DNA of 64,000 bases from NCBI RefSeq assembly GCF_000504305.1, contig NZ_KI632512.1, positions 1,424,250-1,488,249 on the forward strand. Reading direction: 5' to 3'. Source of the DNA: Nitratidesulfovibrio termitidis HI1. Lineage in GTDB: Bacteria; Desulfobacterota; Desulfovibrionia; Desulfovibrionales; Desulfovibrionaceae. The translations under genes were made by a program, and so were the position numbers. How positions within the stretch are numbered: position 1 is the stretch's first letter; every line of letters starts with the position of its first letter. Shown here piece after piece: positions 29,344 through 37,511 of this stretch. Below the pieces are notes generated by a model. The model did no database searches, was not told where the DNA came from, and was given only the letters and a program-made list of their open reading frames with translations.

Positions 29344-30065
29344 GGCTCTAGACCATCAGGTTAAGCCCTGATAGGCTAGTATCATGTTTAAAAACAGCAA
29401 ATTAAGCCGATATAAAGCCGGAAAAATTGCTGAATGCTTTTGCATCGATATTGATGCCACCAAAACTGCCTTGCTCCTGAAGCTCAATCGGAAGACCGTG
29501 AACAGGTATTTTCTGGCATTCAGGACGCTGATTTACGATCACCAGACATCCCAAAAAGAGAAAATCCTAGGGGTTGTTGAGGTTGACGAAAGCTTTTTCG
29601 GTCCCGCCAGGGTCAGAGGACGCCCTGGCCCCAGAAAGCGAGGAAGAGGCACGCTCAAGCAGCCAGTGTTTGGGATCTACGAGCGAAACGGCTCCGTATA
29701 TACCGAACTGGTGCCGGACTGCTCAGCCAAGTCGCTTCAGGCGATTATCCGGGGGAAGGTCGCCCTTGAAAGCGTCGTCCACTCCGATGGATGGCGAGGA
29801 TACGAGGGCTTGGTTGACGTCGGGTATGACAAGCACTTTCGCGTCAACAAAGCCAAGCACTTCGTCGAGAATAACGTTCATATTAATGGGATAGAGGCTT
29901 TTTGGAGTTTCACCAAGCGCCGCCTCACGAAATTCAATGGGGTGAAAAGGAACTTTGAATTACACCTCAAAGAATGTGAATGGCGCTACAACAAGCCCCT
30001 GCCCCAGCTCATTGCCGAACTGAAGCGGCTGGTATCAAAAAACGAAGACCTGATGGTCTAGAGCC
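29344..30065 (+). mobile_element. IS1595-family insertion sequence, 722 bp, intact
   Basis: Perfect 18-bp terminal inverted repeats (GGCTCTAGACCATCAGGT) at 29344-29361 and 30048-30065 enclose one transposase gene. The flanks carry a 7-bp direct repeat AAAAGAA (29337-29343 and 30066-30072), close to the 8-bp target duplications usual for the family. Intact ends, ORF and duplication suggest a recent insertion. It landed in the A/T-rich tail of the terminator of the adjacent minus-strand gene. Confidence 0.9.
29384..30061 (+). CDS. IS1595-family (ISXO2-like) DDE transposase
   Basis: A 225-residue transposase. The N-terminal helix-turn-helix-like part (KLNRKTVNRYFLAF) is followed by the ISXO2-like catalytic core: GVVEVDESFFG (first Asp), VVHSDGWRGYEGL (second Asp) and HINGIEAFWSFTKRRL (the Asn/Glu region), which keep the expected catalytic residues. 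The zinc-ribbon found at the N-terminus of longer IS1595 transposases is absent. The stop codon TAG lies inside the right terminal repeat. Base composition is less G+C-rich than surrounding genes, consistent with transfer. The start codon has only a weak ribosome site. Confidence 0.9.
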   Translation: MFKNSKLSRYKAGKIAECFCIDIDATKTALLLKLNRKTVNRYFLAFRTLIYDHQTSQKEKILGVVEVDESFFGPARVRGRPGPRKRGRGTLKQPVFGIYERNGSVYTELVPDCSAKSLQAIIRGKVALESVVHSDGWRGYEGLVDVGYDKHFRVNKAKHFVENNVHINGIEAFWSFTKRRLTKFNGVKRNFELHLKECEWRYNKPLPQLIAELKRLVSKNEDLMV

Positions 30066-30075
30066 AAAAGAAAAG

Positions 30076-30107
30076 ACGGGGCCCGCCGCTTACGGACGGC
30101 GGGCCCT
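30076..30107 (-). terminator. Terminator of unknown-family gene 2
   Basis: On the minus strand GGGCCCGCCG, an 8-base loop, CGGCGGGCCC and then CGTCTTTTCTTTT. The T-rich tail is where the IS element inserted. Confidence 0.8.
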
Positions 30108-30235
30108 GAGGGAGGGGGAGAGCGGAGGGTGTGGGGACCTCCGCTCTCGGGCAGGGAGGGGTAGGGCTACTACGGGTGCGGGTCTTACGATCAGTCGGGC
30201 GGGAATCCCAACCGGAAGTATCTGCCTGCGGCGCG

Positions 30236-30817
30236 TTACGCCGCCTTCTTGCTGTCACCGGCCTGTTCGGCCTCCACCTCGCGGCGCACGTCCGCAAGGT
30301 CGATGATCATCGGATCGATAAGGGTGAACCCGCTGGGGTTGCACCACGAATCGTCATCCGCCAGGTGGCCGTCGTAGAACACGTTGTCCACCACGTTATA
30401 CCCCTGCGTCTTCATCACGCGGTCCCAGTTCAGCACCTGGAAACTGAGCTTGGCGGGGTCGAAATTCTTCACGTCGTGCCATATCCACTTGAAGGCACAC
30501 CACTCGTCGTCATACCCCAGCACGGCAAGATACTTGGCCTTGCTGTTCAGATACATGCGTCGGCGGATGGTGGTCACGTCGCGGTAGAGCAGGTTTTCGT
30601 CCAGTTCGGTCTGGCGGCCATCCACGAACAGGCGGACCAGGCTGTCAGGACCGAGGCGCATGCCGAAGGTGCGGGTGTTCCCCTTGCGCCACCAGTTCAT
30701 GTACTTTTCGGCGTATATTTCGCGCCCCTTGGAGCGGATGGCCTCGGCCGTCTGCGGCGAGACGGGGTGCAGTGCGAGGTCGCAACTCTGTCCGATGATT
30801 TCGAAGGTGATGTTCAT
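30236..30817 (-). CDS. Unknown-family protein 2 (paralogue flanking the IS)
   Basis: A 193-residue protein, clearly homologous to the protein at 28086-28637 over its whole length. The shared blocks are SCDLALHPVSP, IYAEKYM-x-x-WR-x-GNTR, SKAKYLAV and GFTLIDP. By eye about 70% of the first 54 positions are identical, falling to well under half in the middle. It has no signal, membrane helix or familiar motif, so no function is assigned. Conserved Trp/Arg/Asn residues in WRKGNTRTFGMR may form a binding surface. It has its own terminator and an A/T-rich upstream region. The C-terminal tail (EQAGDSKKAA) is extra relative to the paralogue. Confidence 0.7.
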   Translation of the reverse strand: MNITFEIIGQSCDLALHPVSPQTAEAIRSKGREIYAEKYMNWWRKGNTRTFGMRLGPDSLVRLFVDGRQTELDENLLYRDVTTIRRRMYLNSKAKYLAVLGYDDEWCAFKWIWHDVKNFDPAKLSFQVLNWDRVMKTQGYNVVDNVFYDGHLADDDSWCNPSGFTLIDPMIIDLADVRREVEAEQAGDSKKAA

Positions 30818-32090
30818 GACGGTCCTCTCCGTTGGAGGTTTGCGCTCCGCGTTCACGCTTTCCGTTAAGACATCCATCCGGACCGACTCGGCGGTCTGAC
30901 ACGACGTCCTTGCCCAGCTACAGAGCACAGCCCGTGCCATTGCGTGACCGCGACGAAGGCGTCGCGCCTCAAAACAACACTTAATACACTGAAAATTAAA
31001 ATAAATATTTTTATCACAAGCGATGGCCCAAAAACGGCCGCTTCGCGCAACCTTGCGCGGACTGACTGCTCAATCTTGCACGATTGCGCGATTAACTGAC
31101 CAACCCGCGCGATATCCCCACAAGCGGCCAATTCCTTGCGCAATCAATCGCTGCCGCGCTTTATGGCATCATCCTGCTGATATAACATATATTTCACCAG
31201 AAAATACCCGTCGCCCGGCAAATGCGCCTGCGGTGCCAGCCATCCCCATGGAGAGCACACGCTCTCCGACCGTGTGCTGTGCCCGGCACTTCCCCACCGC
31301 TGCGGGCGCTGTTCATCGCCGCACCCCGCACCTGCGCAAAAAGGACGGTCCATACTGCATGACAGCTGGCTGGGCATGCATCACTACGCACCACCACTGC
31401 GGCGTGGCAGATGGATTGCGCCGAGCGGTCAATCGGAGCAGAAACACTGCGCCTGCCCGGCAACCCAATACCAGCGCGGGCTGCCAGCCATTCTCTCGCA
31501 CACGGCAAACTCTAGAAAATATTCAACATGCCGAAATTCTGCCCACCCTTCGCCCGACAAGCCATACATGCAACACCCCCTTGCTGGCGTGCAACGTCAA
31601 CTCGCAAGGGTACCGTGTTCACGTTCAGGCAAGGCCTGCAATTCCATTTTCACCACCACGGAACCCGTCCGGATATTCCCGGCGCTGAAAACACGTGCAA
31701 TTTTCTGCGCATTCGACAGAGAATGCTTGTCATGCCTCGGCCTCTACAGTAATGCTTGTTGCGGAGACAGGAGTGTGGCCAGTCCGACTTGGGTGTGGCC
31801 CCCTGTCACGTGCGCCACGAGCGCCACACAGTGAAAGCGGCAGGGCGCCATCGGCATCCGGAAGCAGGGCGGGAAGCGCCCTCATTCCGCCATGCCTTGC
31901 CGCGCATTCCTCAAGCCGGATTGGCATCCAGCCACGGCCCGGAGGCCGGTAAAGCTACCGGAGTTCGACGCCGGGCCGATTCATGGCAAGGCCATACCGG
32001 CAACGCATCGCAAAGGGGGCGCGCATGGCGCGCTGCCGACACACCGATTTCCCGGCCCGGAGCGGCCGGCTCGGAAAGACGAGACAGCGC
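30818..32090. other. Long non-coding region upstream of the carboxypeptidase gene
   Basis: About 1270 bp with no ORF that reads like a protein. 30970-31020 is strongly A/T-rich (AAAATTAAAATAAATATTTTT) and may carry the minus-strand promoter of unknown-family gene 2. 31045-31143 holds a cluster of TTGCGC/GCGCAA motifs. TTGTCA-17-TAATGC at 31727-31755 is a weak candidate plus-strand promoter for the carboxypeptidase gene. Lower G+C than the window average suggests it belongs to the acquired island. Confidence 0.5.
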
Positions 32091-33524
32091 ATGCGCATGC
32101 ACCGCACCGTTCCCGGCCATACGGCCCTTCCCCTCCGGTTCATCCCCCCGGCCTGCCCGACTAACTCTACCTGCCCGACAGGCCCGGCCCACCCGTATGG
32201 CATTGTCCTTCTGGTGCTGGCGGTTGCCATGCTGCTCGCCGCGCCCATGGCACACGCTTCCACGCACGAATCACTTGATGTGCGTTCCGCCATGCTGCTG
32301 GACATGAGCACAGGCCGCATCCTTTACGAACAGAACGCCGACGAGCCCATCCCCCCGGCATCGCTCACCAAGGTGCTGTCCATGTACGTGGCCCTGGACC
32401 AGGTGCGCGCGGGCAAGGCGTCCCTCAAGGACACCGTCAAGGTCAGCCGCCGCGCCTTCTCCACGGGCGGGTCGCGCATGTTCCTGAAACAGGGCGAAAC
32501 CCTGACCCTGGACGACCTGCTGGAAGGCATGGCCGTTTCCTCCGGTAACGACGCCAGCGTTGCCACCGCCGAATACATCGGCGGCAACGTGAACAACTTC
32601 GTCCAGATGATGAACGCCAAGACCAAGGCGCTGGGCATGAAGAACAGCGTGTTCCGCAACCCGCACGGCCTGCCCGCCGCCGGGCAGCACACCACCGCGC
32701 GCGACATGCTTGCACTCTCCCGCTCCTACCTTGCCCAGTATCCGGAAGCCCTGCGCTACCACTCCACCAAGTTCATCAAGCACAACAAGGTCATCACCAC
32801 CAACAAGAACCCCCTGCTGGGCAACTGCGAAGGGGCGGACGGCCTCAAGACGGGGTGGGTGTTCGCTTCCGGCTACAACATCATCTCCACGGTCAGGCGC
32901 GGCAAGACCCGGCTGCTGGCCGTGGTTCTGGGCGCGGAAACCACCCAGGCCCGCGCCCAGGAAGTGAACCGGCTGGTGGAGGCGGGCTTCCGCTCCGTGG
33001 CCGGGGGAGGCAAGAACGTCTCCACGCTGCTGGCGGGCATGAAGCCCGCCGACTACGCCCTGAACCTGCACAAGACCAACAGCGAAGCCTACGCCGAACT
33101 GCGCAAGTCATCCAAATCCGCCCGCTCCGCCCAAGCGGCCAAATCCACAAAGTCTGCAAAATCGCGCAAGACATCTGTGGCCGCCGCCAAGACGTCGGAA
33201 GACGCCAAGACAGCCCCTGTGCAGAAGAAGTCCAAAAAGAAGAAGGCGACCGCCACGGCGAAAAAGGACGCCCCCGCCAAGACCGCGCAAAAGTCCACCC
33301 CCAAGGCCTCCGCGTCCAAATCGGCCAAGGCATCCGGGGCCAAGGCCAGTGCCCAGGCCCAGGCGAAACAGCCCGAGCGCAAGGCCGTGGCCAAGGCGGA
33401 AGACCAGGAGCCTGCCCCCAAGGCCGCCAGGAAAAAGTCCTCTTCCACCAAATCCACGGCGGACAAGACGCCTGCCTCCGGCAAAAAGGCCGCCCCGCGC
33501 GAGGTGGCCGACAAGCAGGGTTGA
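32091..33524 (+). CDS. D-alanyl-D-alanine carboxypeptidase (S11) with Lys/Ala-rich tail
   Basis: About 477 residues. A hydrophobic signal (IVLLVLAVAMLLAAPMAHAS) precedes a peptidase S11 domain with all three penicillin-binding motifs: SLTK (nucleophile Ser at about 91), SGN (in VSSGNDASV) and KTG (GLKTGWV). These enzymes trim the terminal D-Ala from peptidoglycan stem peptides in the periplasm. After about residue 335 the protein becomes a 140-residue Lys/Ala/Ser-rich tail resembling histone H1, instead of the usual PBP5-like beta domain and amphipathic anchor. The tail could bind anionic polymers; that is inference. Several in-frame ATGs exist; 32025 has a better ribosome site (AAGGGGG) but would give a long leader, so the start is uncertain. 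Confidence 0.88.
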   Translation: MRMHRTVPGHTALPLRFIPPACPTNSTCPTGPAHPYGIVLLVLAVAMLLAAPMAHASTHESLDVRSAMLLDMSTGRILYEQNADEPIPPASLTKVLSMYVALDQVRAGKASLKDTVKVSRRAFSTGGSRMFLKQGETLTLDDLLEGMAVSSGNDASVATAEYIGGNVNNFVQMMNAKTKALGMKNSVFRNPHGLPAAGQHTTARDMLALSRSYLAQYPEALRYHSTKFIKHNKVITTNKNPLLGNCEGADGLKTGWVFASGYNIISTVRRGKTRLLAVVLGAETTQARAQEVNRLVEAGFRSVAGGGKNVSTLLAGMKPADYALNLHKTNSEAYAELRKSSKSARSAQAAKSTKSAKSRKTSVAAAKTSEDAKTAPVQKKSKKKKATATAKKDAPAKTAQKSTPKASASKSAKASGAKASAQAQAKQPERKAVAKAEDQEPAPKAARKKSSSTKSTADKTPASGKKAAPREVADKQG

Positions 33525-33552
33525 TGCCCGCCAGCTTCCGCACAATGCCAGA

Positions 33553-33590
33553 CGCAAGAAGGGGCACCCCACGGGGCGCCCCTTCTTGCG
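33553..33590. terminator. Bidirectional terminator between carboxypeptidase gene and queD
   Basis: 13-bp stem CGCAAGAAGGGGC/GCCCCTTCTTGCG between convergent genes. Confidence 0.85.
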
Positions 33591-33650
33591 TTCATCCTTT
33601 TGGTTCAGACAGCTGCCTCCGGCCCGGCAGCTGCCTTCGAGCCGGCGGGG

Positions 33651-34019
33651 CTACCCGGCCCTGCCATCCCCTTCATACACCGCTCCGGAAGTGGGGCTTT
33701 CGCGCACCACCAGACGGCACAATTGCGGCAGGCCAGGCTTCAGTTCGCGCCACAACCAGCGGGCAATGCATTCGCTGGTGGGGTTTTCCAGCCCGGGAAT
33801 GTCATTGAGATAGGCGTGGTCCAACCGGTCAATGACCGGCTTCGCCAGCCGCTTCAGGTCGCCGAAATCCATCACCCAGCCTGTCTCGCCGCCCACGGGG
33901 CCGCGCGCGTGCACTTCCACGGTAAAGGTGTGTCCGTGCAGGTTGCCGCACTTATGCCCCTGCGGCACGCACGGCAGCCGGTGTGCCGCGTCGAAGGTAA
34001 GCGTAACGAAGATGTCCAT
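33651..34019 (-). CDS. queD: 6-carboxy-5,6,7,8-tetrahydropterin synthase
   Basis: A 122-residue member of the 6-pyruvoyl-tetrahydropterin synthase family that makes carboxy-tetrahydropterin from dihydroneopterin triphosphate in queuosine synthesis. Zinc ligands H13 (DAAHRLP), H28 and H30 (NLHGHTF) and the catalytic C24 (GHKCGN) are present, as is the DFGDLK substrate segment. The length fits QueD. It is the third of three queuosine genes on this strand, after queC and queE, separated from queE by 193 bp that contain two small palindromes. Together they convert GTP-derived precursor to preQ0. Confidence 0.94.
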   Translation of the reverse strand: MDIFVTLTFDAAHRLPCVPQGHKCGNLHGHTFTVEVHARGPVGGETGWVMDFGDLKRLAKPVIDRLDHAYLNDIPGLENPTSECIARWLWRELKPGLPQLCRLVVRESPTSGAVYEGDGRAG

Positions 34020-34038
34020 CCGTCCTGCCTGTATGCCG

Positions 34039-34083
34039 GCCGTGCGGGCACGGCGGCCTGTGTGTCAGCCGTGCGGGCACGGC
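34039..34083. repeat. Two copies of palindrome GCCGTGCGGGCACGGC
   Basis: Identical 16-bp palindromes at about 34039 and 34068, between queE and queD. They may be processing or protein-binding hairpins; function unknown. Confidence 0.6.
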
Positions 34084-34212
34084 GTGGTATCTAGATGATG
34101 CTGCCCGGCACGTCCGGATCACACCCGGAACAGGTCAGGGGCATGTCAGGATCAGGCCCGGACCGCGCGGAGCGCCGAGTGTCTGGGGCTATCGCACCAT
34201 GTTGTACGGCGT

Positions 34213-34899
34213 CTAGCGGATGCCCAGAAACTTGTGCGTCTGCAACCCCAGCCGCCAGCGCGGATGTTCCAGACAATAGCGCACGCAGGCGGCGACATGG
34301 TCCGCACCGCTGGCATTGCCGCCTGCCCCACATGTCGCGTCGTCGCGCGGTTGCAGGATGAAGTGGCCGAAGTCCAGCCCCGCGAAATCGGCAGGGTCCA
34401 CACCGTGCTGCGGCCAGACCAGCTTCAGTTCATCACCCTGCGTCACGGCAAGGCGCGTGCCCGCCTTGGGGCTGACGGTCACCCAGTCCAGCCCGGCGGG
34501 CAGGGGCAGGGTGCCGTTGGTCTCCACCCCGCACCGGCAGCCGCGCGCGTGCAGCACGTCCAGCAGTTCCGGCGTCAGTTGCAGGGCCGGCTCGCCACCG
34601 GTAAACACCACATAGGGCCGCCAACCGTCCCCGTCCAGTGGGTCCAGCGGGTCCAGTGGGTACGGAAAGGCGGCAAGAATGGCGGCGGCCAGCGCCTGCG
34701 CATCCTCGAACGCCCCACCGCCGGGGCCGTCGGTGCCCGTGAAGTCGGTATCGCAGAAGCGGCACGCGGCATCCGGCCTGTCCTGTTCGCGCCCGGTCCA
34801 CAGGTTGCAGCCGGAAAAACGGCAGAACACGGCGGCGCGCCCGGCGTGCATGCCCTCGCCTTGCAGCGAGTGAAAGATTTCCTTGACCCGATAGCCCAT
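34213..34899 (-). CDS. queE: 7-carboxy-7-deazaguanine synthase
   Basis: A 228-residue radical SAM enzyme that turns carboxy-tetrahydropterin into 7-carboxy-7-deazaguanine. Instead of C-x3-C-x2-C it has C-x14-C-x2-C (CNLWTGREQ...ACRFCDTDF), the variant known in a QueE subgroup. FHSLQGEG near the start and VFTGGEPALQ (SAM-binding GGE) support the call. The start ATG shares one base with the queC stop (TGATG), so the two are translationally coupled. A longer reading frame begins 14 codons upstream, inside queC, and is rejected. Confidence 0.94.
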   Translation of the reverse strand: MGYRVKEIFHSLQGEGMHAGRAAVFCRFSGCNLWTGREQDRPDAACRFCDTDFTGTDGPGGGAFEDAQALAAAILAAFPYPLDPLDPLDGDGWRPYVVFTGGEPALQLTPELLDVLHARGCRCGVETNGTLPLPAGLDWVTVSPKAGTRLAVTQGDELKLVWPQHGVDPADFAGLDFGHFILQPRDDATCGAGGNASGADHVAACVRYCLEHPRWRLGLQTHKFLGIR

Positions 34900-35618
34900 C
34901 AGCACCCGCCGCCGGAACAACTGCGCAGGTAGTCTGCCCAACCCTGGCGGCGCAGTTCGCAGGCCGGGCAGTCACCGCAGCCATAGCCCCACGAATGACG
35001 GGTGGTGCGCACCCCGTTGTAGCAGGTATGGGTGTGCTCCAGCACCACCTCCACAAAGGCGTCGCCGCCCACCTGCCGGGCCAGATCCCATGTGGCGCCC
35101 TTGGTCAGCCACATCAGCGGGGTGTGCAGCACGAAACGTGACTGCATGCCCAGGTTCAGCGCCACCTGCATGGCCTTGATGGTGTCGTCGCGGCAGTCGG
35201 GGTAGCCGGAATAGTCGGTCTCGCACACGCCGATGATGATGTGCCGGATGCCCTGCCGATAGGCATGGGCCGCCGCCGCCGTCAGGAACACCAGGTTGCG
35301 CCCCGGCACGAAGGTGGTGGGCAGCCCGTTGCGGCCCATCTCTATGGCCACGTCGTGGGTCAGCGCGGTGCTGCCCAGTTCGCGGAACAGGGCCAGTTCC
35401 ACGGTGGTGTCGTCGGCCAGGCGTTCGTTCCAGCCGGGGGACAGGCGACGCACCTCGTCCATGAGGCGCAGGCGGCAGTCCATTTCCACGGTATGGCGCT
35501 GACCGTAATGAAAGCCGATGGTGGACACCCGGCCAAAGCGTTCCAGCGCCCAACCCAGGCACGTTGCGGAATCCTGCCCGCCGGACAGGACCACGAGGGC
35601 GGTTTCTTTGCTATGCAT
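34899..35618 (-). CDS. queC: 7-cyano-7-deazaguanine synthase
   Basis: A 239-residue ATP-dependent enzyme that converts carboxydeazaguanine to preQ0. The PP-loop [13 protein letters not shown] (about 9-21) binds [19 protein letters not shown] is the conserved middle segment, and the C-terminal zinc site is [18 protein letters not shown] precedes the ATG at 35618. First gene of the queC-queE-queD set. No preQ1 riboswitch was recognised upstream, and no queF or tgt is in the window. Confidence 0.95.
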   Translation of the reverse strand: MHSKETALVVLSGGQDSATCLGWALERFGRVSTIGFHYGQRHTVEMDCRLRLMDEVRRLSPGWNERLADDTTVELALFRELGSTALTHDVAIEMGRNGLPTTFVPGRNLVFLTAAAAHAYRQGIRHIIIGVCETDYSGYPDCRDDTIKAMQVALNLGMQSRFVLHTPLMWLTKGATWDLARQVGGDAFVEVVLEHTHTCYNGVRTTRHSWGYGCGDCPACELRRQGWADYLRSCSGGGC

Positions 35619-36328
35619 GGCGGCTCCTTGCGAAAGACGGGCAACCGGTTGCGCGAATGCGGGCGACGGACGGAGCGTGGGGCGCATGCTGGCCAGACAG
35701 CCAGATCGGGCCAGATCGGGCCGGGCCGTATCCCGGCGCCCCGGTCGGCGGCGCCCCCCGGCACCACCGCGCCGCTGCCGGACCGTCGCGTGGGAAGCAC
35801 TCTGGCTACCTCGCCCGTCCCCGCTTGTAAAGCGCTGCCCGGCCCTGCCCCGTTCAGCCCAACTCTGCCCAGTTCCGAACAGTCCCGAACAGTCCCAACC
35901 AGTTCCGCTCATTCCCACCCGGCCTCGCCCAATGCCCGCGCCAGTGCATGGGCCCGTGTACGGTCCACGGGCCATACCTTGCTCCTCCGCCTCTGCCTCC
36001 ACCTGTCTCCCCGTTCGCGCGCATCATGCCCCCCTGTCGGCACACCTCGCGACCGGGGCGGACCGAACCCGCTCCAGGACTGGGTTTTCGCCCAATCACC
36101 AGATTATTTCGCCAATCATGCCCACGCACTGTACCATCGGCCCGTATCCGTGCTAGGGGTATGCATGGTCCGGCGTCCAAGGGACGGCGTCAGAAGCGCG
36201 GGCGGGGGGCAAACCAGCACCGCACGCATGCCGGACCGCCGGACGCCCCTTCCGGCTTGCGCCCATTGCGGCGTGATCGGCAGATGTCGGCGTTACCGGC
36301 ACGGCAGCATACCCACAGCGGAGCACGC
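35619..36328. other. Divergent region between queC and the glpA-like gene
   Basis: About 710 bp with no supported gene. It contains a short direct repeat (GCCAGATCGG twice, about 35698-35720) and a degenerate array of CAGTCCCGAA/CCAGTTCCG words (35865-35925). Around 36095-36115 the DNA is less G+C-rich (CCAGATTATTTCGCCAATC) and could hold a promoter; none is clear. Confidence 0.5.
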
Positions 36329-37507
36329 ATGGAACATATCGCCATCATCGGCGGGGGCGGCACGGCCGCGGCCCTTGCGCACGACCTGATTCTGCGCGGC
36401 TTTTCCGTGGCCATCTACGAACGGGGCGAATTTTTCAGCGGGGCCACGGGCCGCCACCACGGGCTGTTGCACAGCGGCGCCCGCTACGCGGTGCACGACC
36501 CCGAGGCCGCGCGCGAATGCATCGAGGAAAACATGATCCTGCGCCGTCTGGTCCCGCAGGCCATGGAGCAGAACGACGGGCTGTTCGTGGCGCTGGACGA
36601 CGAGGACATGGCCTACCGCCAGCGGCTGAAGGATGCCTGCGCCGCCACGGGCATTCCCACGCGCGACTACACGCCCGAACAGGCCCGCAGGCTGGAACCC
36701 GGCCTGACCGATACGGTGCTGGCGGCCATGCAGGTGCCGGACGCCACCGTCGATGCGTGGCGACTGGCCCTGCCCTTTCTGGCTACGGCGCGCGCGGGCG
36801 GGGCCACGGTCCACAACTTCACCGAGGTCGTCGGCATTGACGTGCAGGGCGGCGCGGTACGCGGGCTGCGCCTGCGCAGCCTGGCCGAGGACGCCCACGG
36901 CACGCGGGGCCGCGAATGGTCCGCCCCCGCCGACATGGTGGTCAACGCCGCCGGGGCCTGGGCGGGCAAGGTGGCGGCGCTGGCCGGGGTGCACGTGCCC
37001 ATCCAGCCGGGGCCGGGGGTGCTGGTGGCCATAGAGGGCCGGGTGACCAACATGGTCATCAACCGCATGCGCAAGGCCAGCGAAGGCGACATCATCGTGC
37101 CGCAGCGCCGCCTTTCGGTGCTGGGCACCTCCATGTGGCTCACCGACGACCCCGACCATCTGGACGTCCCGCCGGAGCATGTGCAGCGCATGGTGCGCCT
37201 GTGTTCGGAAATGGTGCCCGCCTGCGCTGGCGTCCCCATCCGTTCGGCATGGTCCGCCGCGCGCCCGCTCATCGGCAACGCCGGCGCGGCCCGCCCGCAG
37301 GAAATCAGCCGCACCTTCGACTGCTACGACCATGGCACGCGCGACAACGTGTCCGGCCTGCTGTCCATCATCGGCGGCAAGGGCATGACCCTGCGCGCCA
37401 TGGCCGAAAAGACCGCCGACATCGTCTGCCGCCTCACCGGGCGCGACGCGCCCTGCCGCACGCGCGAAACGCCCCTGCTGCCCGCGCGGGCCTTCTACAG
37501 GAGATGA
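36329..37507 (+). CDS. FAD-dependent glycerol-3-phosphate dehydrogenase-like protein
   Basis: A 392-residue flavoprotein with GGAG before the ATG. The N-terminus is an FAD-binding Rossmann fold (IAIIGGGGTAAALAHDLILRG), with the DAO/GlpA-type segment SGATGRHHGLLHSGARYAVHD next to the flavin, VVNAAGAWAGKVAALAG in the middle, and a closing IIGGKGMTLRAMAEKTAD. It resembles the catalytic GlpA subunit of anaerobic glycerol-3-phosphate dehydrogenase. It is followed after 4 bp by an iron-sulfur subunit of fumarate-reductase type, so the two likely form a complex that oxidises glycerol-3-phosphate (or a related hydroxy compound) and passes electrons to the respiratory pool. It lacks the C-terminal bfd-like extension of E. 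coli GlpA. Confidence 0.85.
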   Translation: MEHIAIIGGGGTAAALAHDLILRGFSVAIYERGEFFSGATGRHHGLLHSGARYAVHDPEAARECIEENMILRRLVPQAMEQNDGLFVALDDEDMAYRQRLKDACAATGIPTRDYTPEQARRLEPGLTDTVLAAMQVPDATVDAWRLALPFLATARAGGATVHNFTEVVGIDVQGGAVRGLRLRSLAEDAHGTRGREWSAPADMVVNAAGAWAGKVAALAGVHVPIQPGPGVLVAIEGRVTNMVINRMRKASEGDIIVPQRRLSVLGTSMWLTDDPDHLDVPPEHVQRMVRLCSEMVPACAGVPIRSAWSAARPLIGNAGAARPQEISRTFDCYDHGTRDNVSGLLSIIGGKGMTLRAMAEKTADIVCRLTGRDAPCRTRETPLLPARAFYRR

Positions 37508-37511
37508 CCCC

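Noticed and set aside
31023-31688. 221-codon frame in the non-coding region after the IS island
   Set aside because: Cys/His/Arg/Pro-rich with no consistent folding pattern or ribosome site; it crosses the TTGCGC cluster.
35619-35900. preQ1 riboswitch upstream of queC
   Set aside because: No short pseudoknot-type aptamer pattern was found in the leader.
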